Source: Nematostella vectensis (Eukaryota; Cnidaria; Anthozoa; Actiniaria; Edwardsiidae). From it: a DNA stretch of 64,000 nt. Of this stretch, positions 11,894-48,333 are shown piece after piece. The stretch lies in the NCBI RefSeq assembly GCF_932526225.1, contig NC_064042.1:3083001-3147000 (forward strand). Reading direction: 5' to 3'. Both the position numbers and the translations under genes were made by a program. The notes beneath the pieces were generated by a model that was given only the letters and a program-made list of their open reading frames with translations, was not told the DNA's origin and searched no databases. Every line of letters begins with the position of its first letter. Position 1 is the first letter of the stretch.

Positions 11894-13712
11894 GGCCTGT
11901 GCACTAGGCTAGTATCACGTGACCATGTGCGCACGTCGCCTGGCTCAGCACCTGGATAACTGTCAGGGGAGGGGATAGGTATTTTTTTTTACAGTTTTCA
12001 TTCGACGAGTCAGGCGACGAGGTATCGGCTAATGCGATTGATTGACGGGCTCCACGTGACGTTCCTTGACAGACACATGGATTCTGACTTGTCGAGTACC
12101 TTCCATGAAAGGATCTGCAAGCCAATAGGAAGTGGAATGTACGATCACGTGAGCAGTGCTGTTTCGGCCGGTCAGTCAACAGCGCTACGCCAAGTAGTCT
12201 AGTTAGGATAATCACGGCTGTGTTTCGAATCAAAAGCGGACCGTTTTTTTTTACTAACACGCATACGAAACATTCCTTTATGAAGGGGACCGTTCAGATG
12301 CCCTGGGTTCCAAGAGTCCTCGCACTGCCGAGAGCGCTACGAACGAATGCTTGTTTCGACTTAACGCTAGGCCTATTATATGGAGCCTAGGAACGACGAG
12401 CCTCTGGTACCCAGGGAACTATAAAACCAATTCGATCAAAAGGAAAATATTATAACAAATGCAATAAGCGTGCACTAGGAAGCACCTGGTATCACTTTTC
12501 TTAGTAAAAGATAGCGTCCTTGCGTGCGAGTGTTCTCCCCCCAACAACTCCGCCCCCATCCACCCCCATCTTACATCTTGGGGAAGGTGGGAGGGGGGGT
12601 GGGGGAGGACTCCGGGGGAGGACTCCGGCCCACAAGGGTAAAAGGGCGGGGCTCGAAGAGAGGATGGACGACTTACCCTCACCTCCCTCCCTTGCCCCTC
12701 CTCTTCTGGTACCAGAAAATGCTGTTAATATTAGGTTAGATATATTAAAATTTTGTAAAAATGCACATGACAGTTAATAAATGTGTGTTGTTTGAAAATA
12801 ACGTCAAAAGCACACACAATTAAGTGGGAAAGTTTCTCTGTTTGGAAACCCAGGCTTTCTAAATGGCCCGAATTCTGTGAACTTCCCAACAACCTCGCGA
12901 CCAGGGTCCCTGAGTTTGCGGGGAGACCAAGAACCATCCAGCGTTTCTTTTTAATGTAATCAAGCGGCCTCTAACCACAGTGAACTATAAATCAAATATT
13001 TGAAACGCTTAATGCGAATGTCACAGACGTAAATAATCCCTATTTTAGCGTTGTGTTCAATCCTGTTTTCACAAGCATGGCATCTTGTGCGAAGTACTAT
13101 TCGCAATTTTTAAAATTTGTAAAATATCTATTTTTAATACTTGCGTAATGGAATTAAATGAATTGTGTTTTGCGTTTCCTTTTTTATGTGTGTGTGTCGG
13201 TGGGGGGTAGTGACCCTATGCCCTGCAATTCTCAGTAATCTTAGATCCCATTTAGTGATCCGTCATCAAAAATGAATCAAGCGATTCCTATAGATGATCA
13301 TAGCGGATCCAAGGAAAATCAGTGATCGTAAATATTTCACCCTTGTTGCGTTTTATAGTGCTAGAAATCCTATGATTTATCTGGTCATGATTCGGTGCGC
13401 TCCTTTCATATCCTAGACCCCTTACTGTTTTAATATGCGTGGCGCGTGATGACGTAGGAGATGTTACTGGTGGCTGATCTTAAATATTCAGACCGGGTCT
13501 AAAGATAGCTTGCAAGATGCTATGCCTTATATTTACATACTAATAATTAGTTTCTATTCAAGCTTTGTACATTTTGTTTGGTTCTTTTTGTAATTTTTTT
13601 TCTATTTCTTTGTATTTGTTTCGGTCAGGGGTGGGGTGGGGCTGGAGCTTAAGAAGTAGTCGGGGTAGACTGGGTCCCACTGTAGTTTTCAGACCTTTGC
13701 TGTAAAAAGGAC
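11894..13712. other. Intergenic region, FnIII gene to KMO
   Basis: 3' flank of the FnIII gene and 5' flank of KMO. A possible poly(A) signal AATAAA lies at 12776-12781. A G/C-rich purine/pyrimidine-skewed patch spans about 12535-12720. A TGACGT CRE-like site occurs near 13450. No further gene is visible. Confidence 0.5.
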
Positions 13713-27873
<14,161 letters not shown>

Positions 27874-29550
27874 TATGCCTTCAGTGTAGATATAGTGTCC
27901 CAAACAGGTGAAGCCTGTATAAAAGCGACATAGCAACAACGTCCACAGATCTGTAGAACCTGAGAACGAGGCGACGGTTTAGGAATGGGGCTATTTTCTC
28001 CGGGGTTGGACGACATACACAGCATCTGTTCATCATAGAAAATAGTCTCGAGTTATTTGCAGTTTTTATTTGATAAAATAGATCGATGTTTTAGTTGAGG
28101 GTGTACTATGGGTATGTTAACCTTGCAGCACAAACTGATTTGTAAGAACAATTTTACGTGATTTTTTAGAAGAAAAAAGGCCCTGTTACAATGAGACGCA
28201 CGTTACCGTGGCCACCTTGATAATTTGAGAGCTAGAGGATTGCGAGGAACGTTCTAGCTGATTTTCATAAACATAACTTTACTAATCCATTCCGTAAAAG
28301 AAGAGAAAAATATCGACAGAGCAATCCCTGGCATATCGACATTCCATAAAAAAAACATTTAACAAGCCAGTTATCCGCAAATACGAATAAATATTGAGCA
28401 AAAAATCCAAACATTAACCTGCTAAGAAAATACCCCCTTTCTGTCAGACATTTTTATTTAATTGAATGGTCGGTGCTTTACAGAGAACATCCTACAGTTT
28501 TAGGAGGGGGCGTGAGGGGGTGCGAAAACCGCACAAAAACCGTCAAAATAAGTCAATAACCGTAAACCGCGCAGTCTAGAGAAAACCGCAAACCGCGAAA
28601 TAAAATATCAAAAACCGCGCCAGATTTGAGACAAAACCACATCACCGCAAACCTTACGCCCCCTCTCTTTTAGCTTTAATTCGTAACACGGACATCTTAA
28701 CTGCTTCATCGCTACAATTTTTTTTAGTTTTTTTTTCTGTCTTCTGAACGTTTCGACTTCCTTTCTTTGTTTCTACTTTCCGTTGTTAATATAAGTAAAC
28801 AGAAAGTTCTACAAGTGGGATGTTACAGACCCACTTCCACTCCAGACAAATATACGCGTTGGTTGTCAATAAAGTAGATTTGTGTGTGTGGCTTTTTTTT
28901 TTTTTTTTGGTCAGGAGAAAATTCAAAAATAGGGAAACTTGTATATATAAATTTTGAATAAATTTGAGTGTTTCTGTGATATTTGTTTTCTTCCCTTGCC
29001 CTCCCCTCCCCTCCCTCCCCCCCTCTCAGGGACTCCGTTTCTTCCTAAGTGCAGACTTCCATAACAAAAACAAACACTCGTCCCACGCGAAAAAAAATAA
29101 AACCTTCCATTTACTTAACCACGCAATAACCCCCTTTTTCTGGCGTTCTAACGTCAGACTGCAAAATTACTGCTTGAATAACTTGCTTGAATTTCCGTAT
29201 TTGTGGTTTGTTTTGAATTGTCTTTCCCGCCTCTTGTGTAAACTTTATTCTGCTTCCTGTTCGCAAGCTTTTCCTTGTTTCTTTGGGGTTACTTTTTGTC
29301 CTATTGTTCTTCGTTTTTATAAGAAAATAATGCCAAAAAAATTAGTTATTATGTTTCCTATAAATACCATACCACTTTTAAATGCGTTTCGCTGAAAAAA
29401 TGTCGATTTGTTTTGATTTCGAATTGAGCAACAAAAAAGCGCGCCATATTCCGTGAAAAACTTGATCGATGTATCAATTCTCACTAGCGACGGCTCGATA
29501 TAATTGACATCGTCATAGCAACAGGGCGTCGCGTCATCGATTTTCTCACG
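27874..29550. other. KMO 3' flank / intergenic
   Basis: Possible KMO poly(A) signals at 28868 and 28953. A patch at 28520-28660 is rich in AAACCGC and CCGC motifs and looks like a dispersed simple repeat. A 16-T run lies near 28890. No gene seen. Confidence 0.5.
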
Positions 29551-29943
29551 ACCGTCATCCTTTCAACGGTTTTCTTCGGCCATATTTCGTTCGAATTTTG
29601 AATTTTTTAAAGCGGGTAAAGCGATCTGGTAGCGGAAGGCATCCCTTGGCTTGGAAAAGCAATTCTTCGACTTCTGGAGGGGCTCTGGGTTGAATAATTG
29701 ATGCGAGAACGGGCAGGAAACTTGGAATATTGCGAGGGGAGCGGTTCGTTTTATTCAACTGCAACGTGATTGCTGAATCAGCGCGCGAGTTTTGTTTTTT
29801 TGTGCGAAGAAAAATTTTCCTGGCTTGTCAAGTTTGCCGGAACACGCATTGATTTGGGCCACAGCTCCACACAGATAACCAAGGAATGGATTTACGCGAT
29901 TTGTAATGTCAGTGGAAGGGATAGCGAGATTTGCCATGCGCCG
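29500..29943 (+). promoter_or_regulatory. Probable promoter and noncoding first exon of DYRK1
   Basis: CpG-containing sequence ends in a strong donor (CCG|GTAAGTAAGG at 29944) with no coding phase matching the DYRK1 frame. An RFX X-box-like ATCGTCATAGCAAC lies at 29509-29522. DYRK1 genes often have noncoding 5' exons far upstream. Inference from position and donor only. Confidence 0.4.
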
Positions 29944-32900
29944 GTAAGTAAGGATTGATATGAAAAGTTTATATCTTCACAACAACCTTCGCTTTGTGAT
30001 TGATCGTTCCTTTTGGCGCGCGAATAGAAGGCCAAGTTTTCCCCGCTTGATCGCCTAATAATACCAGAAACTAAACTGATATTATACCTTGATCTTCTGA
30101 ACTGCTTCTTGGTGGGTTTGGTTTCTGTTTAGACTGTGTGGATGCAGAGAAAATTGAACGCGAAATCTGTCAAAACATCGTGCGGTTTATTTTTCCTGAA
30201 ATGTTAATGAGCAAGTGAATGTCAGAGCGACCCGAGAAATCGCATTGTCTGCCTTGTTTGCAAAGTTTCTACTCTTATAATTCATTCTTGTTAAAGGGTT
30301 TCAAGACAAACTTCTTGATAGAAGCGTGAAATTAGGAATCAATCGTCAAAGTTTTAGTCTTGGGCAATCGTTTTCTAGCACGGAGCTTGGATTTCGATTT
30401 CATGGCAATCCGTCCAAAATGGTGGCTTCCCAAATAACGTTCGATCATGTATTCTAGAATCCTTTTAGCGTTCTAAAAGTATAAAATTTTCTCTTCTATA
30501 GAAGGTTTACCTATGTGTGGTATCTCCTTCAACGTTGGAAATCCCTCCAAATTGGTTTTATCCTGCGATCGCTTGGTTTATCTTGGCTACAAACTCGTGT
30601 GCTTGCTGTCGAAATTAAATTCAACTTTTCGGTTCTATTTTTTAAGTTTTTTTGTTTGAACGCAATATCCGCGATCTACTTACTGAATGGACATTATATA
30701 GTCAGAAGCCGCCAGTTTATAATACGTTTGTATATTCTACAGAGAAACTTAACACAATCCGTGACATTTCTTGCGTAATTTGCTCACGGTTGCAGAAACC
30801 ACGGCCATACAATCGTGCTCGCTTCCTTTTAATGCATGTAATCAGTACGATTTTTCTCAGAGAAATTCACGAATAGCACGTTTTTAAATCTCACTAGCCT
30901 TAGATGTTTGTATATAATCTAAATTTACTAAAACAGTCTATAGATCAAATAAATCCATCCGCGGTGCCAATGGTACAGCTAAAATTTCATTCATTCTTCG
31001 ATATTTTCGTCCCCCGTTTGTTCCATATTCATGTAGTATATTTATTGAGTTTGTGGTCTAGAGAAGCGTATATAATGTTGATTAGCTAGAACTGTGGCCT
31101 TATTGGCTTTAGCTGATCAATTTTTAGATCAAATGCAGCTTAGCATCGGGCGAAATTCCCTGCCTATATTCTTGTTTAGTGTGTCCATTTCAAGTTGAGT
31201 ATCCTGTCGTTTTCAGCGGTTAACTGTGAGCTCCTTGTCATAGACGCGTTTAAAATGTTCATAAGATTTCTGATCACTTGTTCTAATCAAAATCGTTGGT
31301 AATTCTTGCATGCCAGCTTGTGAAAAGACATTAAAATTTATCAAATTCATGACGTTGAACCAAAAATCCAAGTGGGAATGAGGCACTTTGAGCACCAAGT
31401 GGATTCAAAGGTAAACTCGAATTAACTTTGCGAAAATGCGAATAGTACCCACATTTCTCTAGTCGAGTTAGTATTATCTCTTTTTGTTTCACTCTACCGT
31501 GTGGAAACCTTCTGTAATCTCAATATTTACTGAAACCATATGTCAAAAATAATTAAAAAAGACTGAACTTGCAGTCGAATTATAAAAAGAATATTATTAA
31601 TTTCCTCACTTCCTTTATATCAACCTGAATTTCCTGTCTAGACTGTCTAATGAATTATGATTTAACTAACATACATTCTTTTTATAATGTATTTTCTAAA
31701 GTATTGATGGATAATTGGCAAGCTTAAATTGCTAAAAATTTTTTTTTAATTCCATGTATATCAAATAGACTATATTAAGAAAACAGTCCCATAAATATTT
31801 TTTAATACTTAGTGATTCTTCCTTTCTGCCTATGTCAAGGTCATCACGATTGTAGCCTATTTTGTTTTGATTGATATATTTAGAAAAAAGTTTATTATAA
31901 CTGTGTAGGACTCATAAATACCATAATTAACCAACCCTCTAGATTTTAATAACTGTTGAGTTTATGAAGGTTGCAGACACCACATATGGGTCAGACATAT
32001 TATGAATGGTATTTTTAGCAGAATTTAAGTAGCCCCCTGGCCAGCTAATTTATAGCGGAATATATTGAGCATTTATGCGCAACCTTCTGCTGTAGTAAAT
32101 AGGGTCTTGATCTTAATAGAAATTTAGACTGTCTGCACTGACAGTTTTAAAGTGTTTCCAAGAAAAAAATTCCATTTGGTTTCCTTTAGGTAAAAAATGT
32201 GATGGTGAACAACTGTTCAATAACACTTTCTTGCAATTTTAAAGATTGCAGATCCTTTTCAGTATTCTATTTTTATAATAGAATGTTTATTTTTGAAGTC
32301 TTTGATATGAGATACTTTAGAAACCTGAATAAATATTCATCACTATTTCAACAATTAAATATGAGTTGTAGTTCGAATGATTCCAGTTATTGGACTTTTT
32401 AACCTTTTTTTATTTCTTTTTGCAATTTTTTTTTACCATATTTTATACGCTACTCTGTGTAAGATGTATCTGGAACTTCTAAGGTGTTTGAGCAGCACTC
32501 CAATTTTAAAAGTTATTTTAAATAAAACATTCAAAACTCTCTTGTCCCTGTACATCTGCTGGCAAGGGTTATCGCTTTCTTCCAATAAGGTCATCCTGAC
32601 GCACCATATAGGGATCGTAACTCATTGTGTTACGATAGCAACAACTCCAATAACGTTTCTACAGTTTCAGTTTTATAAAGTAGACTAGATCTTGATTCCT
32701 GTGACCACCAAATGAATAGCTTTCTTCTATAAACCATAACCAGGTTCCAATTCATGATAAAAGTCACTATATACATATGTTTTATAGCAAACAAAATATA
32801 GCTGTATTTTCATGATTTTAATACCCTTTCCTGAAAAAAGCAAACTCTGGTATAGTCTCTCATTTTTTTATGCCAGCAAAACTTTGGCTTTTACTTTTAT

Positions 32901-33233
32901 ACTTTTAGTGAAAAAATAGTCTTGAAAAGTTACAAAAATGTTTTTTGCATACTAGGAAAATGTGTTAGGAATTTGGCCCAGGGTGCTTGCAATGTGTGTT
33001 TTTTTTGCTTGCTTGTTTGTTTGCTTGTTTTTCTCTTGTTTACTTGCTTGTTTTTATTTTGTTTGCTTGTTTTACTTTTGTTTGCTTGCTCATTAGTTTG
33101 CTTGGTGTTTTCCCATGTTTGTTTGCTTGTTTTTCTATTGTTTACTTGCTTGTTTTTCATTTGTTTGCTTGTTTTACTTTTGTTTGTTTGTTTGCTTGTT
33201 TGTTTGTTTTTAAGCTTGTTTACATCTTTTCAG
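29944..33233. other. Probable DYRK1 5' intron
   Basis: AT-rich sequence with no supported coding exon. It ends in the TTTGCTTGTT repeat and the acceptor at 33232-33233. Confidence 0.45.
33000..33220. repeat. TTTGCTTGTT-type simple repeat at an acceptor
   Basis: About 220 bp of degenerate TTTGCTTG/TTTGTTTG units, pyrimidine-rich with G, ending ~15 bp before the acceptor at 33233. Predicted Phe/Leu/Cys-rich peptides are artefacts. Confidence 0.85.
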
Positions 33234-33255
33234 CTGCTAAGATGCTTTTTATAAC

Positions 33256-42427
<9,172 letters not shown>

Positions 42428-44944
42428 CCGCACATTGGCGTACGGTCACCACTAGAATACACCCACTGCATATTCACCTTTTGGACGCTAGTTACCACAG
42501 TATATTAACCACCCTTTTAACGCTATTATTTCACACATTGAGGGCTTAAAAAAAACCTAAGTTATTAGGATTCAAAAGAAGTGTAAAAAGGATTCAAAAG
42601 ATGGGTGCAGTTTGTATTGTGTTGGTTACCGTGCGCCATAACATGTTGGTTGGGAGTGATTATTTTTGCGCCATGTGGGGAGCTGCCCCACAGGTGTCTT
42701 TATTCGGAGCGGGAGAAAGCGATCCCGGGAGGCATTGCGCCAAAGGACGGCGTTATATTGTGTCACGAGAAGATTGCGTTACGCGAAGATTTGTGTTACA
42801 CGGGATGGTATACAATTGACACGCTTTAACGACGGCGTTTCGTGACTTGGTCATGAAGTCAAGATGTGGATGTTGTCCATCGAAACATCACGATTGCGTT
42901 GCGTGATCCATTTTGTCATGCTGTTGTGTTTTGCTACAAAGTGTGACGTCACAAGACGCAATGTTAGACAGTATCCCGTATCTATGGTGTAACACATGAA
43001 GTGTCCGTGACTCTGCCACTTGATCTAAATGTCTGCTACTGTCAAGTCCCTCTTGTCAGTGGAAATCGAGCAGTGCGACGTGCTTAGGATCCTAGTACCA
43101 AATATGGTATCCAGTGCCAAATATGGTATCTAGTGCGCCTTTCCGCTTCCTTGACTCAATAGAGAAGAGATATAGAAGGAGGCGTACAAGGGAGATTCGA
43201 GTTGTTTTCAACATTGAATTTGGTTAGTATGGTTTAGCTAGTTATTGCAGCAGCGCCTTCTCTTTACTGTTAGCTTCAATGCAGCCATTAATTAGCTGAA
43301 GTCACTGAGAGAAAGTGTACAATATATCCCTTCTTTTCTTGACAAGTCACGTAGAGTGTTAGTCACCTATACCACCCTTCATCTTGTTTACTCTCCTTCA
43401 ATTAAGTATTTTGTGGCAAGCGTCTGTCACCCTGTTTTACATCATTATTATTTTTATTTTATTATTATTTTGTTCGGAAGCGTTTATATTTTTATGTATT
43501 TCCAAATATTGCATTACTTTTTATTGTCAAAATTCCACGGCGAAGGCGAAAAATATAAAAGGGATCTACTAGATTACACTTTCTTCCACTGACTTGCTCT
43601 CTTTAACTTCGCATTGCGCTACGCTAAAAGGGAATGCAAAGATTAGAGAGAAAGTACCAGAGAATTACAGGAGGCAGTTGTAAAATTGAAAGATTTGTCT
43701 CGAATATTTATTCGCTATGCATTTGTCCGAAAGAAAAAATCTGGGGAAAAGGAGTGCTTTTTGTTCGGTATTTTATTTATCGTTTGCTTTCCCTTGCTTG
43801 CAATGTTTCTCCTTAAACACTCCTAGGCTTTATGCAATTTAGAATTTAATCTTCAAAAACCTGCATGGAATATATGTATTATCTCGTTTTAACTATTTAG
43901 TTATCCTTTTTTAACTTTCGTTTTTAATATTTGCTTTTATATTTAGTCTATATTGTTCTTTTTAATCATCTCTCCCTAAGTATTTTATCTTTTGGATCCA
44001 CTTTGGTCTGTTTTTATTTCGATTTGATAATCCTGTTGACTTTGTCTTTTTTTTTACGTTTTCCCAAGAACTCAGTTTTCAAATTTGAACTAAATAGGTC
44101 AACTTACTTAATGGGGAAGGAACACTGATTTAGCTTTTAAATTAGATTTCTTTATTTCTTTTTCTTTTCTAATGGTAATGTTCATTCTTAAAGTGTGAAC
44201 CCGACTTAGTAGAGCATTTTCACCTTTAGATGTAACGGCAAATTTTTAATAAATGCGGCTTGAGCGCTCGCCTACGTATCGACGTCATTTTCCCATAAAT
44301 TTTAAGGGTTATTATTAAAACCGGTAAATCGGTCTCATTTTTAAATGTTAAGGAAAAGCGTAGTATCTTTCAGTCTCGGCTGTTCGTCGTGACATTACGT
44401 TACGCAGTCGTGACATTGCGTTACGCAGTATGAAATTGCGTTACGCGCGCTCCCGTTGGCAGTCGAGACTCGTTGGACTACTGCGCACATTATTTCGGTA
44501 GTTACTTTATGAAAGTATTTTGCAATCGACCTTTTTGTATCTACGTTGATGTCGATAGTCTTTATCATACATAAAGTATCTACCTTTAATTTTTTAGTCG
44601 ATGCTAATTGCACGGTAAGCAATAACTCGCCCTTGTCTCTCACGGCGTGTAAGGTTCTGGAGAGACTGGGATGAGATAGCTTTTAAATTTTTACTCGAGG
44701 GGATGGGGTGAATCCATGGGTGACCACTTTGTTTTAGTAAGTTCTGAACGCTCGCGTTCCTTGAGACCGTTGTACATAAGTTTCAGTCACATTTAGCCTG
44801 TTTTGAGTACCAAAGTGTATGTAGATTTTGGTAAATTAAAAAAAAAAATACTGCATGTATGTGTAAAGTCAATTGCTTATAAGGTTATGATTTAGGTTTA
44901 TGAAGCTCGTGGTTACAAAATAGCAGTTCCAAAGGCTTACACTT
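42428..44944. other. DYRK1 3' flank / intergenic
   Basis: Probably includes the DYRK1 3'UTR; AATAAA at 44248-44253 is the best poly(A) candidate I saw. A small repeat TGACATTACGTTACGCAGT lies at 44390-44450. No further gene supported. Confidence 0.45.
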
Positions 44945-45440
44945 TGTGATATCACTACGATACTACACGCGCTCTCATTGGCTGATCAGCGCACCGTACC
45001 TTCCTTCTTCGATACTACGCGCGCTCTTATTGGCTTATTAGCGCACTGTACATTCCCGCCTTGATTGTATTGTTCTCTTTTGCTCCGACAAAGGGCTAAC
45101 GTCGAAACGTCAGCGCAACCACTCGGTTCCACCGAGGCGTTTAACATACCTTTTCAACCTTGTGTTGATTCAAACCTTGCCTACACCACGCCTACGCAGA
45201 CCATCTAGTTTTTCTACAGCTTGCCTGTAGTCTTTCCAGTTATACCACTTAACTTATATAGCTACGATTCCACTCGCGCTCTTATTGGTTGATCAGTGCA
45301 ATGTACATTCCCGTCTTGAGTATACAGCTACTATAAAACGTGCGCTCTCATTGGTTGGTTAGCGCACTGTACATTCCCGTCTTGATTGTACAGCTACGAT
45401 AATACTACGCGCGCTCTCATTGGATGATTAGCGAACCATT
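44945..45440. repeat. Interspersed ~65-bp repeat, five partial copies
   Basis: Five copies of CTACGCGCGCTCTCATTGG then ctgattagcgcactgtaca-like sequence, near 44962, 45013, 45269, 45336 and 45405. CCAAT (ATTGG) and GCGC elements are kept in each. Confidence 0.75.
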
Positions 45441-45607
45441 CCCCTATATGCGCGGGGATCACCTTTTCTTTGCCTCACCTGCCTCACCCTCTAAACAAGC
45501 GCAGTGCTTCCTTACCCAAAACGCAGGTTAACACTCGGTATATTAAAAAAATCTCTCGCCCCAGCTTCACCCTTCTCGGCGCTCCTATCTCGGAAACATC
45601 TGGGCCG

Positions 45608-45722
45608 GGTTCCTAGAAAGCAGGTTTACGCTAACCCAGGGATAAATGCTCTTTTTATCCAATCAAAGGTAAAGATAGCCGTCTATATCCCTGCTTTAGC
45701 GCTAACCTGCTTTCTAGGAACC
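45608..45722. mobile_element. Palindromic MITE, 115 bp
   Basis: Termini GGTTCCTAGAAAGCAGGTT and AACCTGCTTTCTAGGAACC are exact inverted repeats; complementarity extends inward with mismatches (TTACGCTAACCC versus TTAGCGCTAACC). No coding sequence. Confidence 0.85.
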
Positions 45723-45842
45723 GCCTCCTGTACGTGACGTCTGCTCGGGTGTAAAGTAAAGGGTTCTGTCACAAATTTTCCGTGTGCCACTATTTACTCA
45801 CCAGCCTCACACGAGAGGAGAAACGGCAACTAGCCTGGGGAA

Positions 45843-45910
45843 TGTGTAGTTCCAGAAAATATCCATACATCCATGGGGGGAAGGGTATGGATATTTTCTG
45901 GAACTACACA
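45843..45910. other. Perfect 26-bp-arm hairpin
   Basis: Arms 45843-45868 and 45885-45910 are exact reverse complements (core GTTCCAGAAAATATCC) around a 16-bp loop. Likely a minimal MITE or a foldback; too short for a standard gene. Confidence 0.9.
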
Positions 45911-45938
45911 ATCCTATGTAAGGCTTCTTGGCTCTCTT

Positions 45939-46060
45939 AGGCCTAGCACAAGCGCCGTTCTTTTCATGTGCCGTTTCAAATGCAAATGAACAAGAATTAT
46001 CGAATTGGGTCATCTGCATTTGGAACGGTACATGAAAAGAACGGCGTCTAAACTAGGTCT
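45939..46060. mobile_element. Foldback MITE with ~46-bp arms
   Basis: Arms 45939-45984 and 46015-46060 are inverted repeats with several mismatches; the core GCCGTTCTTTTCATGT is exact. The 30-bp middle is unrelated. It lies next to two other hairpins. Confidence 0.85.
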
Positions 46061-46660
46061 TGATCATCCGCTTGATATATTGAAAGAATTTTCGAGTTTC
46101 AGTAACATTATACCATTTAATATCTTACTGGAAGACTTCTTCTATTTTCTTTGCATGATATTCGATTTGCTTTTAATGGATTCACTGGTAAAATTTAATT
46201 ACATCAAATGATCGTTATTAAATAATGCTACTATAATTTCAAAAATGTTATGTCAATGTCGAGGAGTCTAGTGATATGAATGGCACAATTTTCATGTCAA
46301 AGCTATACTGGATTCGCGTGACGAAAGTGATGCGAAAACTTCATATTTCAATTACCTGTAATATGAAACCGTTATTTTTATTTTCCTTCTAATTTGTACA
46401 TCCCTCATTATTAAACATCAACCTAAAATAAGGAATCTCTGTTGAGCGACTCTCTTGTTTATCACAACTTGAAATTAAGTTTTCATTATGTTTTCAAGGT
46501 TTTAAAAACTAAGGTCTTGCTTTCAGCTACCCTTGAATAAAAAGTCAAATACAAAAAGAAATAAAATAAATCTCTGACAATTACTTTTTAATTATATTTT
46601 ACACCAGTTACCGGTATATAGCGGTTTTTATTGAAACTCAAGTGCGTCTGCCGTCTGGCA

Positions 46661-47317
46661 TTACGTTTTGTTTTTCAAAGTGGCCGACTCACGTTCAACA
46701 GTCGCTAACATATCCTTAACTATGTTATCAAGTTCTTTCTCCTCTCCATCGATCACCCCGACTTTGGTAGTCTCCACGCTAGTCGTGTCTCCATTTGAGG
46801 AATACGTTTCGCAGACGTCTTTTCCCTCGCTCCCCGTATCCTCTTTCCTTGGCAAAGTACCACTTTTCCTCTCTTTACGGAGCTCTTCGAAATGTCCCTC
46901 GCGAAATGCCGAGTACAAGGCGAGAGCGATGTCTTTCGCCTTCTCTTCTGAGTTGCACATAACAGCGTGACACTCAACTTTCCTTGGTGATTTAGAGACG
47001 TGATGATTAAAAGCAAAAATACAAGTCTCGTAGCGGTTCAAAGTGCAATAAGACATGTCTTTAATAGGATAGAATCGACAGTCTTGATGGCGTTTTGCTT
47101 CGGTTATCTTTAAGCCTTCTTTGCAGACTTCGAGAGTGATTTTCGGGCATGACTTTTCCTCCAGCTTGACATTGTCGTAGATTTTACGCACCGCTTGTTC
47201 AATTCCAGCTACCCCTGGTTCATTTGTGCTCACAAAACCCAAATACTTCGCTTGGAAAATCTTCTCAGCGGCCAAATCTGCTTTACGATGCTTTACCTTG
47301 ATCATCTTTCCTATCAT
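46661..47317 (-). CDS. FAM43-like PTB/PID-domain protein
   Basis: Single-exon frame of 218 residues. Residues ~20-145 fit a phosphotyrosine-interaction (PTB/PID) fold of the FAM43 type: an AKYLGFVSTNE first strand, GIEQAVRKIYDN first helix, a KITLEVCKEGLKI sheet, IFAFNHHVS, the ECHAVMCNS strand, and a C-terminal helix (IALALYSAFREGHFEELRKE). The tail to 218 is acidic and S/T-rich. PTB proteins act as cytoplasmic adaptors; the ligand is unknown. AATAAA on the minus strand at 46627-46632, 29 nt past the stop, is a likely poly(A) signal. The start is the first Met, followed by a basic segment. It is paralogous to the gene at 48777-50229 (shared CHAV[MI]C and terminal-helix pattern). The family call is from sequence pattern; FAM43 versus other PTB adaptors is not certain. 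Confidence 0.75.
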   Translation of the reverse strand: MIGKMIKVKHRKADLAAEKIFQAKYLGFVSTNEPGVAGIEQAVRKIYDNVKLEEKSCPKITLEVCKEGLKITEAKRHQDCRFYPIKDMSYCTLNRYETCIFAFNHHVSKSPRKVECHAVMCNSEEKAKDIALALYSAFREGHFEELRKERKSGTLPRKEDTGSEGKDVCETYSSNGDTTSVETTKVGVIDGEEKELDNIVKDMLATVERESATLKNKT

Positions 47318-48004
47318 AAATAAATCGCTGGCTTATAATTCATACAATATTTCAGTAATACGAAAGTTAGGAAACCACAGTTTCATCACCTTTCCATATT
47401 GTCATTCTAACTTCTTTCTTTTTGTAGAAGCATAGTTTAACTTTATGGAAGCCATTTATATGCTGAACCAATTGTCTGAGGTCGTTTTTGATTGGTCGAC
47501 CGAGAGATATTGACAACTTGAAAGCGGCGATCCACCTGTTACCACACAAACCAAATCGCGGGCTCGCGTGACTAAAAGCCACATAATCGCTACCGCCAGA
47601 TGAATTATTGATAACGCATTTTTATTAACTTGTTTATCGTGACTTAGTGACGCGAATAGAAGGCTATTGCAGTTAATTCACTAGCACTTAAGGAACGTTT
47701 GTGATAATTTCTCCGATATATAGGGATTTGATAATTTTGCGATAGAGCGGGTCCCTTTGATTTTATCGTGTTCTATAGATCTTAATAAAGCCCCGCAAGC
47801 AATTGATGGATTATCCCTAGAAATAGAATCACGTAATGCTTTACTGCAAATTTACAATTTTCTGCGAACTCCTTGCCAATAATTTCCAACTGCGAAACCG
47901 CTCTCTACGGCTGCGAAACCGCTTTCTATGGCTTCCGTCTTTCAAACTGATTTGATTGGTCAGCGCCTCGCGTGATTGGAAGCCATTTCAGTGCTGGCCA
48001 AAGA

Positions 48005-48012
48005 TTATAAAA
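48005..48012 (+). promoter_or_regulatory. TATA-box-like site
   Basis: TATAAAAG lies about 320 bp upstream of the small frame at 48334, with a CCAAT (ATTGG) near 47957-47977. A nine-codon upstream frame starting ATGTGGATC follows. Plausible core promoter, unproven. Confidence 0.4.
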
Positions 48013-48333
48013 GCCGATTTAGGTGTGGGATTTACCAGAAACGTCAAAATGTGGATCAAAGTGTTCATCGCAAAATGATAAAGACAAATTATGGTCTTTA
48101 GGCATAAATCCTATGATACTGCTCTTTTTTTTAAATACTGAAGGTCCTATATAAGCCAAAAAGAGACGCTAATCAGATCAGAATGTGAGAGAACTCTCAC
48201 GACTTCAACTCCCTGATCAGATTTACATAGGCGGAAAAGACTTTTTCCGGTTGTTGTTTTTTTTAGAGTAATGTCCCAAGTCCATTGGTATGTTATTATT
48301 TTTAAAACGGCTTTTAATTCAACAAACACTAAA

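Noticed and set aside
28964..29395. 143-codon plus-strand frame
   Set aside because: Low-complexity start (Pro/Ser runs from a CCCTCC repeat), no recognised domain, located between genes.
32922..33254. Phe/Leu/Cys-rich hydrophobic frames that look like a membrane protein
   Set aside because: Encoded by a TTTGCTTGTT simple repeat just before a splice acceptor.
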